Under the pieces are notes generated by a model. The model did no database searches and was not told where the DNA came from. It saw only the letters and a list, made by a program, of their open reading frames with translations. The translations under genes and the position numbers were made by a program. Positions 26,819 through 33,671 of a DNA stretch of 64,000 bases are shown piece by piece. Within the stretch, counting starts at the first letter, position 1. Each line of letters starts with the position of its first letter. This DNA comes from an uncultured bacterium (GTDB taxonomy: Bacteria; Cyanobacteriota; Vampirovibrionia; Gastranaerophilales; Gastranaerophilaceae), in the NCBI GenBank assembly GCA_949282195.1, contig CASDOW010000012.1, forward strand, positions 1 to 64,000. The letters run 5' to 3'.

Positions 26819-26824
26819 TAAAAT
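26819..26824 (+). promoter_or_regulatory. -10 element of leaderless prfB
   Basis: TAAAAT is followed by six bases and the ATG at 26831. Confidence 0.45.
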
Positions 26825-26830
26825 TATTCT

Positions 26831-27926
26831 ATGGACAATCTTTTAACTGACGAATTAAAACAAAAAATAAATACCTTATCAGATAGATTTAACGCTATAG
26901 AAAGGTGTCTTTGACGTAGATAAATTAAATATGCGTCAAAAAGAAATTGATGAAGAATTAAAAAAAGAAAATATCTGGTCTAATCAAGAATTATCTTCAA
27001 AACTTTTAAAGGAACAAAAAGAAATAAAATCCAAGCTTGAAAATCATTCAAATTGGCTCTCAACACTTGAAGATTCTAAAATCGCTCTTGAATTAGAAGA
27101 TGAAAATTTAATTTTGGAATGTCAAAATAATCTTAATCTTTTAGAAAAAGACTTTGATAAATTCGACCTTGAAAACATGCTAAACGGAGAATATGATAAA
27201 TCTGACGCAATTTTAACGGTTAACTCAGGAGCCGGCGGCACTGATGCTCAAGATTGGGCAGATATGCTTTTAAGAATGTATTTAAGATGGGCACAATTAA
27301 AAGAATATAAAACAGAATTATTAGATAAATCAGACGGAGATGAAGCAGGAATTAAATCTGCCACAATTAAAATCTCAGGATTATATGCATATGGTTACAT
27401 AAAAGCCGAAAAAGGCGTACATAGGCTTGTTAGAATTTCTCCTTTTAACGCTAACGGAAAAAGGCAAACAAGTTTTGCTTCTGTTGAAGTTTCTCCTGTC
27501 ATTGAAGATTTTGAAAAAGAAATTAATATTCCGCCACAAGATATAGAGGTTGACACCATGCGCTCAGGCGGTGCCGGCGGGCAAAATGTGAATAAAGTTG
27601 AAACAGCAGTCAGGATAAAACATATCCCCACAGGTATTGTTGTAAAATGCCAGCAGCAGCGTTCACAATTGCAAAACAAAGAAACGGCTATGCAAATGCT
27701 TGCTTCAAAACTTCTTTTAATTAAACAGCAAGAACACGAAAAAAAACTTGGACAATTAAAAGGTGAAGTAATGGATGCTAACTTCGGCTCTCAAATAAGA
27801 AGTTATGTTTTTCATCCTTATAAAATGGTTAAAGACCATAGAACAAATTTTGAAACAGCAAATGTTGAAGCGGTTATGAATGGCGAAATAGACGGGTTTA
27901 TTGAAAGTTATTTAAGAAAAAAATAA
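26831..27926 (+). CDS. prfB: Peptide chain release factor 2, made by programmed +1 frameshift
   Basis: The gene starts at 26831 ([11 protein letters not shown]...) and reads 27 codons to an in-frame UGA at 26912-26914. A +1 slip on CUU reads GAC and continues to 27926, giving 364 residues, the family length. RF2 releases peptides at UGA and UAA. The SPF codon-recognition tripeptide ([12 protein letters not shown]) and the GGQ catalytic motif ([19 protein letters not shown]) are intact. A start at the later ATG 26931 would remove the conserved N terminus and is rejected. Confidence 0.95.
26901..26915 (+). promoter_or_regulatory. RF2 programmed frameshift site
   Basis: AAAGG (internal Shine-Dalgarno), three bases, then CTT TGA C. 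Slip of the CUU codon by one base bypasses the UGA. This is the standard autoregulatory arrangement of prfB. Confidence 0.93.
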
Positions 27927-27927
27927 G

Positions 27928-29166
27928 CTAAAATCCTCTCAATAATCTTTTAGAATTTTTCTCAACCGCAGCTAAAATATTTTTCCCGATATTATTCGGA
28001 ATTTCATTTATAACTTGACTCACTATATCGGGGAGTTTTTCACATTGATTTTTTATAATCTTTTTTAATTGTGTAAAATTGATATTATTTTCTTTTGCCA
28101 ATCTTTCAAAATATCTTAATAAAATTTTATCATGTTCATAGTATCCCCCTATTTTCATCGCCATTTTTTTGGTCATTTCAGGATAAACTTGAGAACATAA
28201 AATATCATAAGCGGGCGCCAAGATAATATTTTCGTTATCATAATGCAATATTGAAAAATTCTTGCCATGGGCATCATTATTGCCTATTAAATAGTTAAAG
28301 ACCATTAATTCTAAAAATTGATTTATAGCTTTAGCCGGAAAAGTTGTTTTTCTTAAAATTTCAAAACATCTGCTAAAATCAACTCCGCCTTCTGCTTGAT
28401 ATTTATAGGCGCTTATTATATTCGACGCTTGGCAAAAATCTTCTTGGTGAATTCTTTTTATTTTATTATCAATAATTTCTCTATCATATCTTTCAATTAA
28501 AAAATATTTTAAATTATTTACATGACCAATCTCAACATTGGGAACTTTTATCCCTAATTTTTGCGCTGATTTTATACAAATATATTCATTTTCAACAGTT
28601 TCATCCAATCCCAATATTATCGGTTTTAGAATATGAGTTGTAGGAGTATTATTTTTTGGTATTGCAATTTTGCCGTCAACAGCGATAACCGATGTTTTAT
28701 CTTGCGCTCCCGCCAATGACAATCTTAAATCCTTATAAGAAGTATATAAAGGTTTTTTGGGTAATTCATTAATATATCTTTCTAATTCATCATCAGATAA
28801 AATTTTATAGTCTAATTCATAACTGTCTTTTAAATATTTTTCGGATAATCCATAATCATCACTATCAAAAAAAGAAACAGCACCCGCGCAGTCATAACCT
28901 ATAGCTTTTAAAATTGAAAAATCATTCTTCGGGTTTATTCCATATTGTTTTCCTATTGCAATTCTAGTGTGTTCACTTTCAGGCAAAAGCCCGTTAAAAA
29001 AACCTCTGCAATCCTTATTCTCAAAAGGTTCATTTTGAACAGGCAAACTTAAAGATAAAATTCTATTTGCATTTTTGCAATACTGAAAAGTTATTCCGCC
29101 ATTATTATCTTTATATAATTTGCCTATTAATTTATCATTTAAAAAAACGTCTAAAGAATTACTCAA
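27928..29166 (-). CDS. hipA: HipA-family Ser/Thr kinase toxin
   Basis: The 412-residue protein has the HipA N-terminal and kinase domains. Motifs include RGFFNGLLPES, the P-loop-like RLSLAGAQDKTSVI, the catalytic NNDAHGKNFS and the metal-binding APAYDILCS (DFD-like). HipA kinases phosphorylate targets such as glutamyl-tRNA synthetase and cause growth arrest. The gene overlaps hipB by eight bases. Its stop lies one base from the prfB stop. Confidence 0.9.
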   Translation of the reverse strand: MSNSLDVFLNDKLIGKLYKDNNGGITFQYCKNANRILSLSLPVQNEPFENKDCRGFFNGLLPESEHTRIAIGKQYGINPKNDFSILKAIGYDCAGAVSFFDSDDYGLSEKYLKDSYELDYKILSDDELERYINELPKKPLYTSYKDLRLSLAGAQDKTSVIAVDGKIAIPKNNTPTTHILKPIILGLDETVENEYICIKSAQKLGIKVPNVEIGHVNNLKYFLIERYDREIIDNKIKRIHQEDFCQASNIISAYKYQAEGGVDFSRCFEILRKTTFPAKAINQFLELMVFNYLIGNNDAHGKNFSILHYDNENIILAPAYDILCSQVYPEMTKKMAMKIGGYYEHDKILLRYFERLAKENNINFTQLKKIIKNQCEKLPDIVSQVINEIPNNIGKNILAAVEKNSKRLLRGF

Positions 29167-29398
29167 AATTTACCTCGCTAGATATCTTAAAAGAAGATTG
29201 AATATCAATTTTAAGCCCCAAAGCAAGGCAAACATCAATTACTTTGCCAATTTGTGCTGTAGTTTTACCGTTTTCTATATCAACAAGAAACCTTATCCCA
29301 ACATTAGCCGCAAGAGCCAAATCAGCCTGTGTTAATTTTTGGCTTTTTCGAGTTTCTTTAATAATTATCCCTAATTTTTTTGCGCCATCTATTATCAT
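29159..29398 (-). CDS. hipB: HipB-family antitoxin and operon repressor
   Basis: The 79-residue XRE-type helix-turn-helix protein contains KLTQADLALAANVGIRFLVDIENGK and ends in a short strand (LGLKIDIQS), as HipB does. It should neutralise HipA and repress the operon by binding the three palindromes upstream. The ATG is almost in contact with the proximal operator. Confidence 0.88.
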   Translation of the reverse strand: MIIDGAKKLGIIIKETRKSQKLTQADLALAANVGIRFLVDIENGKTTAQIGKVIDVCLALGLKIDIQSSFKISSEVNFE

Positions 29399-29399
29399 T

Positions 29400-29518
29400 T
29401 TTTTACCTATCGGTAAAAATTTACCTTATTTTTTAGAAAAAAGCAAGTATTTTTACCGCTCGGTAAAAAATAACTCAATACTAACTAAATTAATCCAAAA
29501 TTTTACCGCTCGGGAAAA
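29400..29518 (-). promoter_or_regulatory. hipBA promoter with three palindromic operators spaced 50 bases apart
   Basis: TTTTTACC-N4-GGTAAAAA occurs at 29400-29419 and 29450-29469, and with one mismatch (TTTTACC-N4-GGGAAAA) at 29501-29518. Centres are exactly 50 bases apart. On the minus strand a promoter fits between the first two: -35 TTGCTT (29441-29446), 17 bases, -10 TAAATT (29418-29423). The proximal operator covers the -10 and start point, and the middle one abuts the -35. Confidence 0.85.
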
Positions 29519-29559
29519 AATGCATTAAACTTTAATTTAATAAAAAAATAAAATTTCTA

Positions 29560-29568
29560 TGATATAAT
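29560..29568 (+). promoter_or_regulatory. Extended -10 promoter
   Basis: TGATATAAT (TG-n-TATAAT) lies 28 bases before the gene at 29597. GATGGGGA serves as ribosome-binding site. Confidence 0.5.
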
Positions 29569-29596
29569 GACTCTGTAATATAGATGGGGAATTAAA

Positions 29597-30061
29597 ATGA
29601 AAAAGTTATTTTTGATTTTATCTATGGTGATAATGGGTGCAACAATTGCATTTGCAAATGATAATAAAACAGAAGTTTTAAATACTTTTGACAAATACGT
29701 AAATGACGCGAATTCATATTCGGAAAATTTAGCAAATTATTATGTTGACAACGCAAAAATTATTCGCGTGGTAAACAGGAAACAAGGCGGACAAAAAACC
29801 GTTATAATTCCTTTTGACAGGTACGTAAAAGAATTAAAACAACACGCAGCACTAGCAAAAACTGTAAAATATAAAAACACTTATACAAACAGAAAAGTTG
29901 AAAAAATAAATAAAGACTATAAAGTTAGCGCAAAAAGAATTCCAAGAAATGATAAAACAGGGCTTGATTGTTACTTTATTTTCACAAAAACCAATTCAGG
30001 TTGGAAAATTAAAGAAGAAAGCATGACAACCAATGTTCAAACTTTTTTAAATGCAAAATAA
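29597..30061 (+). CDS. Exported protein with NTF2-like appearance
   Basis: The 154-residue protein has a Sec signal peptide (MKKLFLILSMVIMGATIAFA) and a single small domain: a helical start (TEVLNTFDKYVNDANSYSENLANYYVDNA) followed by beta-rich segments ending YFIFTKTNSGWKIKEESM. This order resembles the NTF2/SnoaL cone fold used in many small secreted proteins. No catalytic residue can be named. It stands alone with its own promoter and a terminator at 30072-30101. Confidence 0.6.
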   Translation: MKKLFLILSMVIMGATIAFANDNKTEVLNTFDKYVNDANSYSENLANYYVDNAKIIRVVNRKQGGQKTVIIPFDRYVKELKQHAALAKTVKYKNTYTNRKVEKINKDYKVSAKRIPRNDKTGLDCYFIFTKTNSGWKIKEESMTTNVQTFLNAK

Positions 30062-30071
30062 TTAAAACAAA

Positions 30072-30101
30072 AAAATGCGAGAGTCAAAGCTCTCGCATTT
30101 T
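30072..30101. terminator. Bidirectional terminator
   Basis: AAAATGCGAGAG (30072-30083) pairs perfectly with CTCTCGCATTTT (30090-30101) around a six-base loop. Short A/T runs on both sides let it serve the convergent genes at 29597 and 30117. Confidence 0.85.
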
Positions 30102-30116
30102 AGTATAATAAGCAAA

Positions 30117-30299
30117 TTATGCTAAAATATCCAATTTTTGCCCGTTTCTTGATAATGAACGGCAATCATTGCAGTTGATGTTTAACTTTTCCCCACGGAA
30201 TGCAAAATTTGTATTATTTTTGTATGCCATTTGAGGATTAACTGCAATAGGATTAGACATCATAGTCCTATTTGCAATTGCTTTAATAGGTTGTATCAT
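30117..30299 (-). CDS. 60-residue F-x-G-signature protein
   Basis: This small protein is of unknown function. It begins MIQPIKAIANRTMM, has the signature NFAFRGEK (F34-x-G36-E-K), and ends with a short tail containing CNDC and RNGQKLDILA. It is a real gene: AAGGAGG, the strongest ribosome-binding site in the window, precedes the ATG, with a TGGTATAAT promoter upstream and a terminator downstream. The CxxC pair could bind metal or form a disulfide. Expression is probably high. Confidence 0.7.
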   Translation of the reverse strand: MIQPIKAIANRTMMSNPIAVNPQMAYKNNTNFAFRGEKLNINCNDCRSLSRNGQKLDILA

Positions 30300-30332
30300 A
30301 CTAACCTCCTTTTAAGCACACACTACACTTAT

Positions 30333-30341
30333 ATTATACCA
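30333..30341 (-). promoter_or_regulatory. Extended -10 promoter of the 60-residue protein gene
   Basis: TGGTATAAT on the minus strand, about 34 bases before the ATG at 30299. Confidence 0.55.
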
Positions 30342-30404
30342 TGAACTATAAAACCGCTCAATACAAAAAATTGCCATGGGTTTTTAAAATATTCCTTTTT
30401 ATAT

Positions 30405-30410
30405 TATAAT
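30405..30410 (+). promoter_or_regulatory. -10 element of leaderless der
   Basis: TATAAT is followed by six bases and the ATG at 30417. Confidence 0.55.
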
Positions 30411-30416
30411 TTTTCT

Positions 30417-31736
30417 ATGAAGGAAAAAGTTATAGCTGTTATAGGACGTCCAAACGTCGGAAAATCAACTCTTGTTAACAGAATTGCAGGAAAAAGACTC
30501 TCTATTGTTGATGATATGCCAAATATAACAAGAGATAGGATTTATATTAACGCCTCTTGGCAGGATAAAAATTTTGTTTTAATTGATACAGGCGGTATTG
30601 TTGAAGACAACGAAGATGAATTTGTTAAAAATATTAACGCTCAAGTTGACCTTGCGATTGAAGAAGCGGATTTAATATTGTTTATCGTTGACGCAAAAAC
30701 AGGCTTAAATCCTTATGATTATGATATAGCTAATAAATTAAGGCAAATTAAAAAAGAAGTTTTATTAGTTGTAAATAAAGTTGATTCAAAGGCTCAAAAA
30801 GACTTAGCAAGTGAATTTTGGGCATTAGGATTTGACAATATGCACCTTTTATCAGCTCTCCATGGCGACGGCGGAGTGGGTGATTTATTGGATATCGTAA
30901 CAAAAGATATAAAAAATGAAGAAATAGAACAAAAAGAAGATGATAACGCAATAAAAATTGCTATAGTGGGAAAACCGAATGCAGGCAAAAGCTCAATTTT
31001 GAACAATCTTTTAAAAAAACAAAGAGCGATTGTAAGTAATGTTTCAGGTACTACAAGAGATAGCATTGATGAAGAAATAATTTTTGAAGATAGAGTTTTC
31101 AGACTTGTTGATACGGCAGGCATCAGAAAAAAATCAAAAGTTGATTATGGTGTTGAGATGTTTGCGGTAGATAGAGCTATAAGAGCAATAAGAGAGTGTG
31201 ATGTTGCGCTTTTGGTTATTGATAGTGCTGAAGGTTTATCAGACCAAGACAAAAAAATAGCAAGTATATGCGAAGAAGCAGGCTGCGGTTTAATTCTAGC
31301 TTTTAATAAATGGGATTTGATTAAGAATGTTCAAACCCATAAATTTGAAGAAGAAATTGAAAAAGATGCACCTTTCTTAAATTACGCCCAAAAAATCTTT
31401 ATAAGTGCAAAAACAGGTCAAAGACTGGATAACATCTTTAAAACCGCAATTGAAGTTCAAGAACAAAGAGAAAAAAGAATTTCAACAGGGCTTTTAAATA
31501 AAGTTATTAATGAAGCATATAACTTAAATCCGCCTTCATCCATTAAAGGCAAAACTCTTAGAATTTATTATTCAACACAAGCAAAAAATAACCCTCCGAC
31601 TTTTGTTATTTTCATCAACAATAAAGATTTAATCCAAGACCACTATAAAAGATATTTATCAAAAAAATTGAGAGAAAACTTTGGTTTCAAGGGTACTCCG
31701 ATAGTGGTTTCATACAGGCAAAAAGGAGATAAATAA
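30417..31736 (+). CDS. der: Ribosome-assembly GTPase Der (EngA)
   Basis: The 439-residue protein has two tandem GTPase domains: G1 motifs GRPNVGKST near residue 9 and GKPNAGKSS near 182, with DTGG and DTAG switch motifs and NKVD/NKWD. A C-terminal KH-like domain follows. Der acts in late 50S subunit assembly. Its stop overlaps the plsY start (TAATG). The start lies six bases after a TATAAT, predicting a leaderless mRNA. Confidence 0.96.
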   Translation: MKEKVIAVIGRPNVGKSTLVNRIAGKRLSIVDDMPNITRDRIYINASWQDKNFVLIDTGGIVEDNEDEFVKNINAQVDLAIEEADLILFIVDAKTGLNPYDYDIANKLRQIKKEVLLVVNKVDSKAQKDLASEFWALGFDNMHLLSALHGDGGVGDLLDIVTKDIKNEEIEQKEDDNAIKIAIVGKPNAGKSSILNNLLKKQRAIVSNVSGTTRDSIDEEIIFEDRVFRLVDTAGIRKKSKVDYGVEMFAVDRAIRAIRECDVALLVIDSAEGLSDQDKKIASICEEAGCGLILAFNKWDLIKNVQTHKFEEEIEKDAPFLNYAQKIFISAKTGQRLDNIFKTAIEVQEQREKRISTGLLNKVINEAYNLNPPSSIKGKTLRIYYSTQAKNNPPTFVIFINNKDLIQDHYKRYLSKKLRENFGFKGTPIVVSYRQKGDK

Positions 31737-32332
31737 TGAATTATTTATATATTTTGGCTTTTATAATTGCTGCATATTTAATCGGCTCTATTCCAACAGG
31801 TTATATAATTGTTAAATTAAAAACCAATCAAGACATTAGAACAATAGGCTCAGGTTCAACAGGTGCAACAAATGTAAAAAGAGTTTTAGGTAAAAAATGG
31901 TTTTTTATTGTAATGCTTCTTGATGCACTAAAAGGTGCTTTGCCTGTTGTTTTAGCAAAAACATTAACGGTAGATACTTATGGAATTTACGCTGTAATAA
32001 GCGCTATATTTGTTATTATAGGACATTCTAAACCTGTATTTTTACAATTCAAAGGCGGAAAATCCGTTGCGTCAGGAGTGGGTACGATTTTAGCCCTTAA
32101 TCCCCTTGTTGGGCTTTTAATTGCTCTTATATGGGGAGTTATAACCTATGTTTCAAAATACGTTTCATTAGGTTCAATTATTGCTTTAATTTTATCACCC
32201 TTTTTAATGTATTTATTTAAAAATCCCATAGGTTATATTGTATATTGCTTAATTGCAGCTATATATATCGTTTGGCTGCATAGAGAAAACATTGTAAGAT
32301 TAATCAAAGGCGAAGAAAATAAAGTTCGCTAA
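31736..32332 (+). CDS. plsY: Acyl-phosphate glycerol-3-phosphate acyltransferase
   Basis: The 198-residue inner-membrane enzyme acylates glycerol-3-phosphate, the first step of phospholipid synthesis. The three conserved loops are visible: GSIPTGYI, GSGSTGATNVKRVLG and FKGGKSVASGVGT. Five membrane segments are predicted. It is translationally coupled to der. Confidence 0.94.
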   Translation: MNYLYILAFIIAAYLIGSIPTGYIIVKLKTNQDIRTIGSGSTGATNVKRVLGKKWFFIVMLLDALKGALPVVLAKTLTVDTYGIYAVISAIFVIIGHSKPVFLQFKGGKSVASGVGTILALNPLVGLLIALIWGVITYVSKYVSLGSIIALILSPFLMYLFKNPIGYIVYCLIAAIYIVWLHRENIVRLIKGEENKVR

Positions 32333-32427
32333 TTACCTTGACTTTTAGGATAAAAACATTAAAAAATCAATAAAATATATTATAGAATTTCTCTCAACTA
32401 TCTAATAAACTATATATTGAGGTAATT

Positions 32428-33243
32428 ATGTCTTACAAAAATGACCATGAATTAACAATTGCAAACAGATATGGCGGGGCGAGTTCCGCTGCAAAAGCTG
32501 AATTATATGAAACTTATGACAGATTAAGAGATTTGACTGTTTCAGGTTCAACTGCAACAGGTGCCGGTTTTGGTACGGCAGGCGGTTTTTTATGGCAGTT
32601 AGCTAATCTCTTTTCACCCTCTACTTTTATGACTACACTGGGTGGTTCATCAATGATGAATATACCGGGGACTTCCTATTGGTCTCCTAATTATGCCTCA
32701 AAGTCTTATTACGATTCAGGAACAAATTCCTTTGGCGTTTCAGGTTTATCAAGTTACACAGGTTTTCCGTCAGGAGCTGCGGGAATTTCATTAGGTTTTG
32801 GAACTGAAGGCGCTCCCACAGGCGGAGCCGCAGGCATGGCAACAGGTTATGCCGTATCTGCCGCTGGAATTGCAGCGCTAAACAGTGCATCATATGCCGC
32901 AGGCGCAACTTCCGGTTTTGGCTTTGGGCAAAATATACTTTTGCCTATTGCAGGTTTAGTATCAGGTTGGGGCGGTATTTTGCAAGCAATTGCGCCTTAT
33001 GCAGGTGAATTTGGTTTAGGGGCAATTGTTGCAGGTAATTTGATGCAAGGTACAGGTTCGGCTGCTTTATCAGCTTATCAAAATATTACAGGCAACATCA
33101 CAAATAACGCTGACGTAATTCTAGAAGATAAAGTAAGAAATATCGAAACAATCTGTAAAATGCTTGATACTCAAGCAGACATTGTTCGACAAACTCTAAA
33201 ATCCAATATGGAATCTGATTCAAAACTTGTTGATGATCTATAA
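32428..33243 (+). CDS. Gly/Ala/Ser-rich protein of unknown function
   Basis: The 271-residue protein has no signal peptide. Residues 1-45 are polar and helical. The central 160 residues are rich in Gly, Ala, Ser and Tyr with low-complexity stretches (GFGTEGAPTGGAAGMATGYA) and a few moderately hydrophobic segments (ILLPIAGLVSGWGGILQAI). The last 50 residues form an amphipathic helix (RNIETICKMLDTQADIVRQT). The helix-glycine-helix layout could suit a secreted assembly or surface protein exported by a signal-peptide-independent system. GAGGT precedes the ATG. I do not recognise the family. Confidence 0.6.
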   Translation: MSYKNDHELTIANRYGGASSAAKAELYETYDRLRDLTVSGSTATGAGFGTAGGFLWQLANLFSPSTFMTTLGGSSMMNIPGTSYWSPNYASKSYYDSGTNSFGVSGLSSYTGFPSGAAGISLGFGTEGAPTGGAAGMATGYAVSAAGIAALNSASYAAGATSGFGFGQNILLPIAGLVSGWGGILQAIAPYAGEFGLGAIVAGNLMQGTGSAALSAYQNITGNITNNADVILEDKVRNIETICKMLDTQADIVRQTLKSNMESDSKLVDDL

Positions 33244-33256
33244 AAATTTATAAATT

Positions 33257-33273
33257 AAAACCCTAAAACTGAT
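33257..33273 (+). repeat. 17-base direct repeat, copy 1
   Basis: AAAACCCTAAAACTGAT occurs here and again at 33616-33632, flanking the XRE regulator gene. The second copy is the left arm of a terminator. Confidence 0.6.
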
Positions 33274-33293
33274 ATTGTGGTTTATAAATAGTT

Positions 33294-33617
33294 ATGGAAG
33301 ATAGAAATTTTAAAAAATTATTCGGCGCAAGGGTGCGATATTTAAGAAAAATAGCAGGGTTAAGTCAAGAAAAATTAGCTGAATTAACGGGCTTGTCAAC
33401 AAAAACTATTTCATATATTGAAAATTCTAAAAACACTTTAAGTTTTAATAAATTACCCTTGCTGGCAAAAGCTTTAAATGTCCCTGTTTATAAGTTGTTT
33501 GTATTTGAGGCTGATATAGACAATAAAGAAAAGCTGGAGTATCTCTTAAATTCTGCGACTGAAAAAGAAATTAATGCATTAGCAGAAATAATAAAAACCA
33601 TTCTGGCTATTAAATAA
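33294..33617 (+). CDS. XRE-family transcriptional regulator
   Basis: The 107-residue protein has an N-terminal helix-turn-helix (LRKIAGLSQEKLAELTGLSTKTISYIENSK) and a C-terminal helical part (KEKLEYLLNSATEKEINALAEII) probably for dimerisation. It is monocistronic. A TATAAA five bases before the ATG suggests a very short or absent leader. Targets are unknown. The 17-base repeat on both sides of the gene is more likely terminator sequence than operator. Confidence 0.8.
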   Translation: MEDRNFKKLFGARVRYLRKIAGLSQEKLAELTGLSTKTISYIENSKNTLSFNKLPLLAKALNVPVYKLFVFEADIDNKEKLEYLLNSATEKEINALAEIIKTILAIK

Positions 33618-33660
33618 AACCCTAAAACTGATTTATTTTTCAGATATTAGGGTTTTAGTT
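33616..33660. terminator. Bidirectional terminator between the XRE gene and the GH13-like gene
   Basis: AAAACCCTAA (33616-33625) pairs with TTAGGGTTTT (33647-33656), with an inner CTG/CAG pairing. Both flanks are A/T-rich, so it can serve both convergent genes. Confidence 0.75.
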
Positions 33661-33671
33661 TATTTAAGCTT

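Noticed and set aside
26931-27926. prfB starting at the ATG at 26931
   Set aside because: It drops the conserved N terminus. The UGA at 26912 lies in a canonical RF2 frameshift site with the right spacing.
33257-33632. 17-base repeat flanking the XRE gene as insertion-site duplication or operator
   Set aside because: The second copy is the left arm of a terminator. Target duplications of this length without an element between them are unlikely, and the first copy lacks dyad symmetry.
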